Positions 10,181 through 22,510 of a DNA stretch of 64,000 bases are shown here, piece by piece; positions within the stretch are counted from its first letter, which is position 1; each line of letters starts with the position of its first letter. Both the position numbers and the translations under genes were made by a program. This stretch comes from Monarcha castaneiventris obscurior (lineage: Eukaryota; Chordata; Aves; Passeriformes; Monarchidae), in the NCBI GenBank assembly GCA_026261815.1, contig JAMPIT010000543.1:1-64000 (forward strand), in the 5' to 3' direction. A model generated the notes under the pieces. The model was not told the DNA's origin. It saw only the letters and a program-made list of their open reading frames with translations, and searched no databases.

Positions 10181-13100
10181 CCTGAGTCTGTCCAAACACG
10201 GGAACTTTGCCGTGTTCAGCCCAGATGCAGAGTCTCGGCTCCTGCACTGTGGCAGAGGAATGCCCTGGGTTGCTGCTGTGCATCGTCCCTGCTGAGGGTC
10301 AAACACTGTCGGGGCACATTCCCTGCCTGTAGATTTTGTGCCCGACCCAAGCCCTGCATTTTTGTCTCCAGCATTGCTTTACACGAAAAACAGGGGAAGT
10401 CAAACTGCATGTAGCTCATGGTATTTTGAGTGTGTAAAACTCACCAAGTCATAGATGTGTTTGGAATTCACGGCATGCAGAAGTAATGCGACATGGAAAA
10501 GGAGAGCACAGAAATCAATAGAGGAAAACACCTCGGATTGTCTCTTTCCATTTTCATTTCACTTCTGGAAAGCTGTTTCAGTTTTCTGGGAATCTCCTGC
10601 ACAGTTCTGTCTGCTGTTTTCAAGAATCTTTCCTGGAGAACGAGGTCGAGCTTTTGTCACAAGATTTCCCACCAGTTGCAGCTTCACTTGGCTTTCCACA
10701 CTGTGAGTGCAGCACGACTCCTGCAGCAAAGCAGGACAAATGTTTGGAGAACTTTCCAACTTGTTGTTTCTTTTCCTCGTGGGCTGGGCAGCTGTGCCAT
10801 TGGTGAGGTTTGGATTGTGGCTGTTCTAACCTGAGAAAGCAGGAGGTGGTACCAGGACTCGTTAGGGACTGCAACCCTGAGTGAATGCAGAGAAAGAATC
10901 TCCAGAGCCTGGTGTCAGAAGTGGAGAGTTGTGTGATAATCATTCCCACATCTCCATGGACATCTTGAAAGTGATCTGGGATGCGAAAATGGGCTGACAG
11001 AGGGAGTTTGTTTGTGTTCAGTTTAGATGATTCTACATCTCTTGCACTGGTATAAATCAAGAGCACAATCAGATCATGATAAGCACCAGAACAAGCTGGA
11101 CCTCCCAGAGTAGACAACTGAAAGAATCTGAAAAGGGGAAATGCAGGGAATGACTTGGTGAGCTTTGTCTGGAAGAAGGGTGTTTTCTAATAATTTCTAG
11201 TCCATTCCCTCTGCTTTTGTTCTTCCTAACAAGGCCATTGGCATCCCAGATTCCTCATGAAATGAGAACCCTGAGCTTGTGGAAGTGCAGGAAAGATGCC
11301 CTGTTCCTCTGCAGGGACACTCAGGGTGAAACAGGAAGCAATTTTTAAGTGATTGTATTAAAGCAAAACCAGTCATTAAGCAAAGATTGATGTCACTCCC
11401 CCAGACCAACAACTGTGGACAAATCTCTTTGGCTCAGCCTCGAGCAGTGACCTTGAGGGGCGTCCCCACTCCAGGGAGGAATCTCCACACCCCCCCTAAG
11501 AAGGGAAATGCCAGGAGACGCTGCCATTTGGGAGCATCTCTGCTGAAATTTGGGATGGGGTTTTTCTAGTCTGAGGTGCTGCCCTGTCAGTCAGATGTGC
11601 CCAGGCTGTGCCAGCTCAGCAGCTCTGCAGAAGTTCTCAGTGGTGCCCCTCGGTTGTTCCTTTCTCTGGGGATTTTAGCAGCTCTGCCACAGCTTCAGCT
11701 CCCTCTCAGGACGCTGAACTTTGGGATGGAGGAGTCAGGCTGGTTTCAGCATTATTCACCCCAAAAGCAGCGTGATCCCCCTTCTGCATTTCCCACTGGG
11801 GGCTTTGCAAACAGGGCCTTGTTGGAGCTGTTTGAGCCCATTGCAGGCAGAGCCTCCTGCTCCAGCAGAACTGCCTTTCCTGTGCCATGACCAGGGCAGA
11901 CCCCGCTGCAGGAGAAGCCCCAGGCCAGCCCCAACACAGTGAAGGGCTCGGGCACAAGTGCAGAGTTCTGTGGTGGGAGCTGTGCCAGGGAGAGCCTGAG
12001 ACACTAAAGGCACCTTGGCAGCAGCAGCTCCTTGCAGGGCATGGCCAGAAGCCTCCCTGGCCAAGGCGGCCTGGTGGCCACCACTGCAGAGCTGCTGCTT
12101 CAGGGGTGATTTCTGGCTGGGCTCTGCAAAAGCCACTTCTGCTACAGGAGCCTGCCTGGGAAGCAATTGGCCCCAGCAGCTTGGGGACAAGATATTAATG
12201 ACAAAACTCTTCATCCCAGCAGAGACAGGACAGGGAGAGAAGAAAGGGACAGCCAGGCCCAGGGGACGGGGCTGGAATGGTGATGCTTGTGAGGTCACTG
12301 CCACTGCAGCAGCCTGGCTGGCCCCCAGCAGACATTCTGGCCAGAAGCATTGTGAGGTCACCCAGCACATCAGACAACCCACACAACCGAAATTCCATCC
12401 TTGGGGAAGTGGTGGCACAAACCTCCTGACTGTGAAGAATTTTGAGATGGGGGCATCCACTTGTCTGGGAAAACAGTTGCAGTTTTGTGCCACTCTCATG
12501 GTAAAATATTTCCTCCTTATATCAAATCTAAATCCACCCTTGTTCAGTTCAAAGATCTTGCCCCTTGTGTTACTGCAAGATTTGGGAAAGGTAACTTTGA
12601 TCAGAGTGTTTCCATTTTCACAGACATTGGAGAGGACCCAGAAATCTCCCAAGATGGGCTTTGGAGGCCTCCTCACAAAACCAGCAGGTGGAGGCTGAGG
12701 GCCCTGAGCTCAGTGGTTTGGAGACTGAGGACAGAGCAGGAGGAGCCTGGGAGGCCTTGAAGGGAGGTTTCAGAGCTGGTGGAGCTTTTTTTCATAGTGG
12801 GAATGAGCAAGAGGAAAACATCATGTCACCGAGGGCAGCTGAGGAGGTTCAGAGTGGACATGAGGAGAAAGGACAGGGCAGGGCTGTGGTGCAACACGTC
12901 CCCCAGGAGGAGTCTGGGTCAGCCAGACTCCTTCCTGCTTTGTGTGCCCAGGCAGAGGCAGGCAGGACGCAGAGCTGCCAGCAAAGGAAGGGGCCAGCGA
13001 GCTGGGGCAGCCGGGGGGATGAGGACAGCCTGCAGGGACAGAGGCGCAGGGCAGGGACACCGTGGGACAGCCTGGGCTGGAGAGGGCACAGGGATGGGCA

Positions 13101-13315
13101 GCAGCTGCAAGGCCCTGCCAGAGCCAACTCGTGCAGCCCTTTGGCCACGGCTGCTGTCCCTGGCCCTGAGGCCAGGAGGGGACAAGTGACCCTTGCAGCC
13201 CTGGGGCCTCAGTGCCTCCTTGTCCCTGCTCAGCAGCCTGGCAGGGGCCACCCCATGGTGCTACCCTTGGCACTGCACATCCCCACATCCCATTTCTGGG
13301 TGTGCCCATATATCC
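10181..13315. other. Unassigned intergenic region
   Basis: This holds several long open frames on both strands, including 306 codons on the minus strand at 11756-12676 and 229 codons on the plus strand at 12661-13350. None has a recognisable domain, splice architecture or repeat-family protein. The GC-rich composition favours chance openness. I see no RNA gene. Confidence 0.35.
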
Positions 13316-13949
13316 TGGTTCGGACAAATTTGGAGGAAAATGTCCTCTGACAGAAAGCAGGTTACAATCACCCCTTCCCCCACCAGGTTCGGGAAAAAAA
13401 ATTTTTCCTCAAAGGAAGTGAAAGATAAAACCTATTTATTAACAAACATACAGGAAAAGGATAATAATGCTAAATAGTAAAGCCTCTTGCTATAGAGAGA
13501 AAACCTGGGACGATTTTAGATTCCTTCTGTAGGTGTGGTCTCTCTCCTCCTCCTCGGAGCTGGGTCGGGGTGGGCCTCCACCTCCAAGGCCTCGGTGGAA
13601 AATTCTCCTGATGTGTTCTGATGTTGTTGAAACAGTCCAGAAGAGAAGAAGGGAAAAACCAAAGTCCCAAGAAAACAAAGTTCAACTTTCCATTTCTCCC
13701 TCTCCCGAGAAAAAATGGAGCCAAAGAAAAAACCTGGCTGAGAGGCACACCAGGGTGTTTCCTCTCCCTCCGTTGCTGCCGCAGCCAGAACAGAAAGAAT
13801 AAAAATCCGTCCTTGAATCAAATAGTTTGCTGGGCTTTTTTCTCTGTCCTCTCTCAGGCTCAGTTTAAAGGCACAGAAAAGGCACAAAATTAATTTCTGG
13901 GCAATAGAGCAGTGATAGGGAATACACATCATCAAGTCACCCCAAGACA
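13316..13949 (-). repeat. Solo LTR, family G
   Basis: On the minus strand it starts TGTCTTGGGGTGACT and ends in CCGAACCA, giving TG...CA termini. AATAAA is near 13430 on the minus strand. The first part matches, in the opposite orientation, 41028-41365, where the same family interrupts an ERV gag. No target-site duplication is clear, as the right flank runs directly into the minisatellite. Confidence 0.55.
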
Positions 13950-15240
13950 GTGAGGTTATGGAACCTCAGGGCAAAAAGGCTCTGATGTGACAGTGTGGTC
14001 TCATGGAACCCAGTCTTATGGAACCAAGGCTCTGATGTGACACATCGGAGCCTAATTGGACACAAGATTCCATTGTGACTGTATGGAATCTCATGGAACC
14101 AAGGCTCCTGTGTGACACAGCGCGGCCTCATGGAATAAAAGAACCAGCTAGGTTCTGGAACCCAATGGAGCCAGGTCTTTCTTGTGACTCAGTGTTGCAT
14201 CACAGAACCCAAGAGACCATAGTTATGGTATGGAACCTCATGGAACCAAGGATCCAGTGTGACAGAGTGGGGCCTAAAGCAGCTCAAGAGTGACTCCATA
14301 GTGAGGTTATGGAAGCTCATGGAATCAAGGCGCCGGTGTAACACAGTGGGTCCTCATGGAACCTAATAATCCATAGTGAGGTTACGGAACTGTAGGGAAC
14401 CAAGGCTCTGAAGTAACACAGCAGGGCCTCATGGAACCCAGGAGACCACACTGAGGTGATGGATCCTCATGGAACCAAGGCTCCAGTGTGACACAGGAGG
14501 TCCTTGTGGAACACAGGAGACCATTGTGAAACTATGGAATCTTATGGACCCAAGGCTCTAATGTGACAAAGCAGGGCCTCATGGAACCTTAGGAGACCAT
14601 AGTTAGGTTATGGAACCTCATGAAACTGAGGCTGAAATTGGAAACAGCGGCTACTGATGGAATGCAGGAGACTATGGTGAGGTTATGGAACCCAATGGAA
14701 CCAAGGCTCAAATGTGACACACAGGAGCTTCAGGGAACCAAGAGACCACAGGGAGGCATTGGAACCCCATGGAACCAAGGCTCCAGTGTGACACAGCAGG
14801 GCCTCATGGAGCTCAGGAGACCAGAGTGAGGTATTGGAAGCTCATGAAAGCAAGGCTCTGATGTGATACAGCTGGGCCTCACAGATCACAGATGGCCACT
14901 GTAAGTCGATAGAACTCATGGAACCAAGGCTCAAATGTGAAAAGGGTGGTGCCTCATGGAACCCAAGGGAGCCTAGTGAGGTTCTGGAAGCTCATTGAAA
15001 TGCAGCTCCAGTGTGTCACAGCAAGGCCTCGTGGAACACAGGCGAGCACTGTGAGGTTATGGAACCCAGTGGAACCAGGGCTCTAATGTGACATAGTGGA
15101 GCCTCATGGAACCAAGGCTGCAGTGTGTCACAGAGGGGCCTCATGGAACCCAGGAGAGCAGCGTGAGGCTATGGAACAGTATGACACCAAGGTTCCACTG
15201 TGACTTGACAGAACCTCATGGAAGCAAGGAGCCATTGTGA
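13950..15240. repeat. Minisatellite, about 75-bp unit
   Basis: About 17 degenerate tandem units share the themes GAGGTTATGGAACCTCATGG, AACCAAGGCTC, GTGTGACACAG and GGGCCTCATGGAACCCAGG. Units differ by substitutions and small indels. No convincing protein frame spans the array. Confidence 0.8.
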
Positions 15241-15559
15241 CCCTATGGAATCACTGGCTGCAGGGGGATTTTCTGCTCCCTCCTGGGATGCAGGTGGACA
15301 ATAAAACCTGAGGGAGCCTCCAAAGTGTCCCGCTGTGTCATCAGTGGGGGGAAATTTGGGGGGAGCCCCCATCACCCCTGTCTCCGTTCCTCCTCCTGGC
15401 TGGGCACTGAGCTGCTGGGACATGGGGTGTGGGGTCCTGATGTTCCCCCTCCGGGCTCGCCACCCGTGCACAGCTTTCGGGACACTTTGAAGCCATCCTG
15501 GGGATGAACTTGGGCTGACTTGGGGAGGGGCGTGGGAAAATTTGGGCGGCTTCTTGTGG

Positions 15560-16110
15560 TGTCCCGGTGTCCCCCCGCCCCAAATCCCGCCCCTGCTCTG
15601 GCGTGCCCTCGGCCGGTCCCTCCCGTGCCCCCAAATCCCGCTTTGGCGGAGCGCAAGGGACCCCGAGTGCGGCTGTGCCGGGCCCCCCCCAGCGCCGCCC
15701 CCAGCGGCTGCCAAAGGGGGCGGGGCCGAGGCGCGCGCGGGGGTTTATGCTAATGAGGCGCCGCTGCCGTTGCCGGGGGAACCGGCGGGCGGGTGAGCGC
15801 CGAGGGGGCGGGGCCAGCGGGCCAGCGGCCAATCCGGGGCCGGCGGGGAGGAGCGGGGCGGGAGGGGCGGGGCGGGGCCGCTGCAGGGGCCCGGGGGCGG
15901 GGCGGGCTCGGCGCGGGGCCCGAGTGGGGTCGGGGCCGGAGCAGGGGCGGCCGTGCCAGAGCAGCGCCGGTGGCAGCGGTGGCACCTGCGCACCTGAGGG
16001 CTCGCTGGGGGGGTTCCACGCCGAGAGCGTGGCGGGGACAGGCACAGGCGTGGGGACAGAAGGGGTGATGGCTCTGTCTGCACGGTGTCCCTGCGGCCTC
16101 TCCCCGCCGC
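15560..16110. promoter_or_regulatory. CpG island with GC boxes and a CCAAT box
   Basis: Very CG-dense sequence with many GGGGCGGGG motifs between 15803 and 15905, a GGCCAATCC element at about 15828, and an ATGCTAAT octamer-like site at about 15747. It ends just before the SRCR remnant on the plus strand, so it may be that gene's former promoter. A divergent minus-strand transcript is also possible. Confidence 0.5.
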
Positions 16111-16154
16111 TGAGGGGCCAGGAGCTGCCACCCCACTCTCACCTTCCCTGTCCT

Positions 16155-16498
16155 TGAGGAAACAGGGCTCAGGCTGGTGAACGGCAGCACCGTGTGTGAG
16201 GGCAGAGCGCAGTTCCTGGTGCTGGGGACCCGGAATCTGTGCCTCCCGATGTCACCTCTCGCACACCCACGTTCTCTGTGGCCACGTCAAGTGCAGGTTT
16301 GCCAGGTCCATTCCCAAATTCTGGGAGAGGAGCCAGCCCCGTCTGGAGGGACTCGTTCCACCACGATGGGACTGAAGCCCACCCGGAGCAGTGCCTGGTG
16401 ACTGCCGTGGGGGCTTCACCCTGCTCTCACTGCTGCTGTCCTTTGCTCAGGTGAGTGTCGGGAAAGCTCCAGCCCACCCCCAGTGGTGCCCAAGTGCC

Positions 16499-16538
<40 letters not shown>

Positions 16539-16830
16539 GGGGGCTCCCCAGTGCCCCCCAGGGCAGTGACAGCTCTGCTGTCCCCAAGCCCTGCCGTTTC
16601 CATGTCCCTGTGTCAGATGGGTGGCGGGAGCTGATGCGACGGGCACGTGGAGATCCTGCAGTGCCGGACGTGGGACAGAATCCTGGACGAGCAGTGGGAC
16701 ATGCAGGGGCCAGTGTGGGGTATGCCGGCAGCTGCGGGGCAGCGAGGCAAAGACAGCCAACACTCCCAGAAACCGCAGCGGGGCTGGGACCCCTGGAGCT
16801 GTGAGGGGTCCCTGGGCAGGGCACGAGGGT
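16155..16830 (+). pseudogene. Scavenger-receptor cysteine-rich (SRCR) gene remnant
   Basis: Two decayed SRCR domains occur in order on the plus strand. The first (16155-16450) opens with LRLVNGSTVCEGR and, after a frame change, reads VWRDSFHHDGTEAHPEQC and then GASPCSH before a GTGAGT donor. The second (16610-16790) reads CDGHVEILQCRTWDR, then DEQWDMQ, and after another frame change VCRQLRGSEA. SRCR proteins of the CD163/WC1/DMBT1 type are extracellular or membrane receptors of macrophages and lymphocytes. Frame breaks inside both domains and several missing cysteines show it is not functional. A CAG run (16499-16537) lies between the two, probably in an intron. Confidence 0.65.
16499..16537. 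repeat. CAG trinucleotide microsatellite
   Basis: About 13 near-perfect CAG units between the two SRCR remnants. It follows the putative splice donor at about 16451, so it is most likely intronic. Confidence 0.8.
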
Positions 16831-16899
16831 GACCTGGCCCTGTGCAGCACTTCCCTGCACTGTCTACAGAGGTTGTGGAGGATGTGGGCGTCATTTGTT

Positions 16900-17489
16900 G
16901 TGTTTAACTATTTATCATGTTTCACTATGGGGTTTGGTGGGGTTTTGGGTTTGTGGGTTTTTACTTGTTTATTTTGTTGGTTTTGGTTCTGGTTTGCTTT
17001 GAGGTATTTTGGAGGGGAGGTGTTTTCATTTCATTACTTTTAATTACTGTATTTTCTTATAATTAGCAGAAACCCTTCCATGCCTCTTTGCAGCCTGATC
17101 TAGGATGACAGGAGGTGGAAGCTGGTGCGTAAGAGCTGTAATGTCACTACAGAATTCAGTGGAGAAGTCTCATGTCACAGAAAGTGAGGCAGGTCCCAGG
17201 TGGCCACTGAGAGAAAGGGCCGGGGGTGGAGGGATTGGGCAGAGTTGTCCATCCCGTGTCGGGCCATGGGGGACTGTTTTTCCATTGGTCCTGATCTCCT
17301 TAGGATATCCTGAATCAGTGTCAGCTGCACAATGCTGTTATCAGCTCTTCAAAGTGGTCCTTGGAACCTTTATCTCCAGTCCTCAACCCTCTCTAATCAG
17401 CTGTACAAGTACTGAAGACTTGACAAAGGGCAGGGGAAGGAACGACTCCTTAGGCTTTTCTTCCTTTTAATGAGCCCTGCAGTAATACT
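16900..17489. other. Unassigned stretch left of duplication copy 1
   Basis: It contains a G/T-rich run (16920-17040) and ordinary unique-looking sequence. No gene or repeat was recognised. It has no counterpart at the left of duplication copy 2, where proviruses take its place. Confidence 0.35.
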
Positions 17490-17512
17490 GTAATTGCCTC
17501 GGCGCCGTGGGT

Positions 17513-18081
17513 TCCACTCGCTTCTCGCGCTGGGGTTGCCTCAGGAGCCCGGTCTCCTGCGCACAGGCGTCAGCGAGCTGCCTGGCAGTATCGCTCACTG
17601 CTCACGGCCACCGGTGTTCGGGTTGTGCTGGTAACAGAGCAGGCTCGTTGCCCACAGAGGCCAGCTGTCTCAGACACCAAAGCCCTGGGAGTAAAGGATG
17701 TGAGAGAGGGTTTCTGTATGAATTCCGCAGGTTTATTCCTCGGAGGGACAGGGACAGAGAACCAACTGATCAGGGTTCATGCAACAGGTTTTATACTGGA
17801 ATAAGTTGGGGAGGAGCAAGGGGTAACAACCAATAGGATCATAATATAACAATACGTGACAAGCATAACAAGAAATCATTTTAGAGCATTGGAGGGAATA
17901 TAACAAAGCAACCAATGAGAAAATGACCTGGGGAGAACTTTCTAGATAGAGAGGTGCGGCTTATACTGCAGTGCCACCCTCGGACGTCCCGTCGGACTCC
18001 GAGTCACTTGCCCATTGGAGGGCGAGCACCTGATGAGCATCTGCCTGCCAAAGCCCACTAGTGGGCTGAGCCGCCGCAGCA
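17513..18081 (-). repeat. Solo LTR-B nested in the provirus D 3' LTR
   Basis: On the minus strand it starts TGCTGCGGCGG. It has TATAAAA at about 17790 and AATAAA at about 17732. It matches the LTR at 54013-54580. Flanking GGGT at 17509-17512 and 18082-18085 looks like a target-site duplication in LTR-D sequence. The U5 end is uncertain by a few bases. The same site in copy 2 holds a whole provirus. Confidence 0.7.
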
Positions 18082-18420
18082 GGGTCCTGCGTGCCCCCAT
18101 GGGTGCCTGGGCTGGTTCAGTATTAAGTCAGTGACAAAGAGTCAGGAAAGGTATTTGCTTGCATTTCTGGCAGGAGCATTTACTGCATCTTCACTGTCGA
18201 AGGGTGTAGAGGCAAATACCAACAGCATGGCTAATTCAGGGCTTTTCCCAGGGCCAGGGGAAGGGCAGGACCAGGGAGCGGGGAGCAATGGGAGAGCTCT
18301 GGGGGAGTGACCAGGCTGAGAGACAACCGCAGAATTCAAACTGGGACAGGCCATCCCAAAGAGCAGTGCACCTCGGGGGGAGCCCCTCCAGTCACCCATA
18401 CACAATACATGTTCATCGGC

Positions 18421-18942
18421 TGCTTCCTCAATCACACGGGACGGGGGGGCCAGACAGATGCGTCGTGAGCTAATATTATTTTATTCATCTCATAGACTTA
18501 CTGAGACATCAGAGATAATACAAGCTCCCGTTGCCGGCAGAAGCTCCCGCACTTCCTGGTTACAGAGCATTCTTAAAAGTTTGTCAGCCAATAGCGGTTG
18601 CTCTAGAGGTTACAGACAGCTGTTTCAAGCAATCTCCTATATTGCACGTACATTCGTTAAGACAATAATTGCTTGTTTTATACCTTATTTAACAGTGCAT
18701 AATATTTCATTATTAAGCTTAACTTTATCTTCTCTTGCTAAGCATATTTTTTGCAACTTCTGAAAGTTCTCTCAGCTAGGCCTAGAACCATGAGCTTTTG
18801 TTCTCATGTCCTTGTTCCATTTAATTGTGTCTTCTTTAATATTTTCTCAGGTGAAGCTGTTTCCTAAAATCTTTCTGCTTTATTCTTAAAACCTGCTTTT
18901 GTTTCTCACCCTTAGAAATCCCTTTTTTCTGTATTTCCTACA
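18421..18942 (-). repeat. Solo LTR-E nested in the provirus D 3' LTR
   Basis: On the minus strand it runs from TGTAGGAAATA to AGGAAGCA, with GGTATAAAAC as TATA box and AATAAA near 18480. Six-base flanks (18415-18420 and 18943-18948; GCCGAT and GCCGGT on the minus strand) differ at one base and fit a target-site duplication. The 5' LTR of the same provirus lacks this block, which confirms insertion. Confidence 0.75.
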
Positions 18943-19066
18943 ACCGGCCACCACAACTCCTCCTTTCTGTATTAAACTAAGGGGCCTCCCCTGGGGATCC
19001 CAAAACCCAACATCCCAAAAAGTTAACATATACAGAACAACAAAAATTATCATAAGCACTCAAAGC

Positions 19067-19366
19067 TCAATGTCCCAACAAACCAAACACACATAGAACA
19101 ACAATAACAATTACCAACCCAGTGTCCCAATAAGTCCTCAGATCCTCCAGAGGATTTTCTCTCTGGATGCTGGAATGGATGCTCTCACAGGCAGAGGCGA
19201 GGTTGAAGCAGCACAGTTTTCTTTGGGCTGCGGCAGAGTTCAAGCATTCATTGCTGGTGGCTCCAGGAGCATTCAGAGGACAGCAGGGTGATAGGTGTTG
19301 GATGCTGGACATCATGATGGTGAGTGCAGGCACAGGCTTTGGCAGTTGCTTCTGTTGGGATTTCAA
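19067..19366 (-). pseudogene. Possible Env C-terminal membrane anchor, provirus D
   Basis: A 99-codon minus-strand frame ends in a strongly hydrophobic segment (GLVIVIVVLCVFGLLGH) just upstream of the polypurine tract and 3' LTR, where an Env membrane anchor would lie. No cysteine cluster or fusion peptide is visible, and copy 2 has a different frame here. The assignment rests mainly on position. Confidence 0.3.
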
Positions 19367-19589
19367 ACGGAGTTAAAAATTTGCAGTTTCAAATGGAGGG
19401 GACCTTTCCCTTCTCGCCTTCTCTTAAAGGTTTGGGGAAAGGGGAATGGCATAAGGGTTGCAGGGATATTGGAACCTGGGGCTAGGGAAAAGCCTAGCAG
19501 AGGGGTGGTGGTAGGGAATATCAACTGTTTGGGAAGTAACAGAATGGGGTAGGATATGGGGAGACACCACAGGTGTCCAACTTATCCGT

Positions 19590-20290
19590 TTGTAGTCTTG
19601 TTTGCAGTTCTGGTTCTCGGGCCACCGTGTGTCTGTTTCTGTTGTGGTCATCGATGCTAATTGGCGTCGTCTTCGCTTCCAGGCGACAGATGTTTCGTCT
19701 TCTGACTGCACTCTGTTCATCTTGGGTTGTGTTGTGTCTGCAGCAATGGTGTTTGCTGGGCTGGTGCAGTTTTTCTTTGGCAGCTTCCAGGTGTCATCTG
19801 TGGCTTTTAGCTTTCTCACTCCAGTCCTTTGGTCTTTACACTCAGCACAAGAATCTGAAAAGTCACTGTTTTGCTTCCTTGGCTGCTGTTTTGCATCGTC
19901 TGGCCGTGCCTGCAAGCTGCTCGGAGCCGGCAGAGGCCGGGCGTGGCCCCGCAGTGCCGCGGCCGTGAGGAAATGGCCAGGGCCGGCCAGTACATTTGGG
20001 ACCAAGTGTCTCTGTAGGAGCTGGCTCCAGCTCGCTGCCATACTGGGGGGAGCCGAGTCCACGAAGTTAAAAACAAGAATGTACTGTCCTTTTAACTCTC
20101 GCACCATATGGCTGACCGGGGCAAGCTGCAGCGAGCGTCCGCGCAGGGTCCGGCCCTGGGCTGGCCGTGAGGCCGGCCTGGGCATGCCCTCTTTTCGGCA
20201 GAGAGGGGCAGCCAGGCATGAGCTGGCAGGGGGTCGCAGGCAGGCACGGCCACAGCGGCAACAGGGGAGAAAAGCGGAGTCACCGGGCAT
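19590..20290 (-). other. Arginine-rich open frame in provirus D, copy 1
   Basis: The minus-strand frame at 20290-19424 is open for 288 codons. Its core is repeated at 56105-56791 and 41847-42353. It contains LKATDDTWKLPKKNC, a cysteine pair and a basic run (KRRRRQ). I do not recognise the family. A retroviral accessory or Env-leader-type protein is one possibility, as is chance openness of proviral RNA. In copy 1 about 250 bp is deleted relative to copy 2, joining the frame in a new way. Confidence 0.35.
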
Positions 20291-20689
20291 CTTAGTTTAA
20301 AAGACAGGTGTCTATCAAAGGGAGGCAGAGCCCCCCCTGGAATGGGTAATGTAACCCCCCTCCCCCGAAGAATTATTATAAATTTGAAATTGAGGGGCTT
20401 TCAGGCACAGATATAAGAGATAGGAATAACAGTTCTTTTACTAATATATATATATATAAAGCAATTATACAGAAAACACTGGTTTAACCTGACAAAGACA
20501 GGGTACGACCTGGCACCCTGCCAGGCAGGGTGGTGGTAGCAGTCCGATTCAATGGTGGTTGCAGTCTTTCTGGAGTGGCAGTTGTGGCTCTGTCGAAGCA
20601 GTGATCCTGTAGAAGGGTGTAGTTATCTTCTGGGAATCCAGTAGAGAAGGAAGCTGCTCCGCTGGGACTTCAGTGGAAAAGAGAGCTGC

Positions 20690-20960
20690 TCCACTGGGAA
20701 GAACCAGTGGAAGTGGCTGGCTGGCTGTTCCAAAAACCCAGATTTATCCAGGCGGGAAAGCTTGGCTGCTTCCCCTGGGCGGAGCATCTCACAATGGGAT
20801 GGTGAGTTCAAGAGGCGGGGCACTGATGGGGCTATTAACAGAAGATAATTTATCCAGGTGAGAAAGCTTGGCTCCTTCCTCCTGGGCGGAGCATCTTTCA
20901 ATGGGATCATGAGGCAAGGCACTGATGGGACCATTAACAGAAGATAGTCCAGGAGCAAGT
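20690..20960. repeat. Tandem ~95-bp repeat in provirus D, copy 1
   Basis: Units containing GAAAGCTTGGCT, CCTGGGCGGAGCATCT, CAATGGGAT and GGCACTGATGGG repeat about twice, with an earlier half unit. The same array is at 57430-57700. It lies between the gag-like region and the arginine-rich frame. Its role is unknown. Confidence 0.5.
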
Positions 20961-21049
20961 TATCTATGAATCATGGACAAAGCGTTAATGGGCCCATTGA
21001 CAAAAAATAGTCGGGAGGGAGGAGGCAGCGAACACCACCACACCTGGTT

Positions 21050-22300
21050 TCAGCAGCTCATGAAGATGGGAATAGAATATACTGCAACCCAGGACACCGG
21101 GGCTCTCGGGAGCGGTCGGGGGGGGCCCCGTCGGAGCTGCCACGGGGGAAGAGAGGTCTGCCCTTGGTCAGCAGCCTGAAGGGATTGGTCAGCAGCCTTT
21201 TGTCTGGGCTGACCACGCTGCATGCTGCTCGCTGCCTTAGGGCTTTTTGTGGGGACTGGCAGCTGCTGCTTCGCGGCTGCGGTGCTGCCGGGGAGACTGA
21301 GGGCGGCGGGGTCAGGCATCTTTATCACCTGCCACACTTGCTGCCGCCTTTTCAGTCTGTGTTCTAAAGGCACTAGATCTCCTCTGTTTCTAGTATTGCT
21401 AGGCTGTCTCAAGCCTTTTAGGGAGTCTTTGAATGCCGCTTTTTTCTGCAGCTGCAGGTCCTCGGGGCTTATGTCCAAGCTCCTGAGAGGCTGCTGGGGA
21501 CTCCTGACGGAGGGACAAGGACCCAACACAACGCGAATCGATGCGTGGGAGGGGCCCGGGATGGAGGGGGGAGCGCGTGTGGTAACGCGAGCAGGAGCAG
21601 GAGGGGGAGGGGGAGTGCGCACGGGTGAAAAGCCGGCCACTGTGGCCACAGGCACCAAGTGGTGTCTGCCATTTTGGATGAGGGGAGTGGAGCCGGGAAA
21701 ATTAAATTTAAAAATAGCAGCTGGTATTGCAGGTCGGGCCATGCTGCCATTGCGATCTTGGAGCAAATCTGAAGTACCATAAACCGGGGAAGTGGATACA
21801 GGAAAGGGGTCCGGGACAGAACTCAGGGTGGCCTGGCCATCACCACTCTGGGCAGGGAACAGAGGAGAATGGGAGAGAGCAGGGAGACGGTAGCAACCCT
21901 GTGCACTTGGGGAGAATCCATCTCCCGATTTCCTTTGAATCAGGGCAGGGGGAATAGGAATACAGGGGGAGGAAAGCAGCAGAGGGTTTTTTAAACTGGG
22001 GTTAACATTTTAAACCATTTCACAAAAGTATCAATAGGATCTGCTAACTTACAAAGCAAAAGTCCTTTTTCGGACATAAGCAACCATCTTACAAAGCGTT
22101 TTAAATACTTGATTAGCCACTGCTTGAATAACCATTGAATAAAATGTTTTAATCCTTCTCTGGTATAATGAAAATTCTCACAAACAAGGACTCCTAAAAC
22201 TGGGAGAAAGGTTTCCTGCAGGAGACGAGAGAATTCTGCCCGTATCTCCCTCTCTTCCCAACCCTCGAGATAAAAGGAAATTAAAAGAAAAGGATACAAA
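21050..22300 (-). pseudogene. gag-like region of provirus D, copy 1
   Basis: About 210 bases after the primer-binding site, the minus strand has a 102-codon frame (22299-21991) rich in aromatic and basic residues, resembling a matrix domain. A proline-rich frame (21766-21050) follows, with DISPEDLQLQKKAAFKDSLK. Position and composition fit gag matrix and spacer. No capsid homology region or zinc knuckle is visible, and frames are interrupted. The proline-rich part is also recognisable at 57791-58660. Confidence 0.4.
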
Positions 22301-22510
22301 GGTGACCCATATTACCTTCGGGGGTCAAATAAACATCTTGAGGGCGGTCCACTGACTTGGACCAGTCTTCTCTTTCCCCAGAAGATTGTTTGTCTTCCCT
22401 ACCGAGTCTCTGATAGAACTCAGAGATTTCTTTGGGCTGCTCAGAAAGGCAAATTTCATTCCAGTGATGAAGCTCTGCTGGAGACGCTCTCTAGGGACGG
22501 TCTGAAGCCG

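Noticed and set aside
9047..10306. 419-codon minus-strand frame over the kinase promoter as one protein
   Set aside because: It runs through two introns with good splice sites, and a poly-Gly stretch comes from the CCT repeat. Only the glycine-loop exon and possibly the first exon are real.
11756..12676. 306-codon minus-strand open frame
   Set aside because: No domain, low-complexity Ala/Leu-rich reading, overlapping open frames on the other strand, and GC-rich DNA where chance openness is common.
12661..13350. 229-codon plus-strand open frame
   Set aside because: It runs into the solo LTR-G, has no recognisable motif, and three other frames are also open here.
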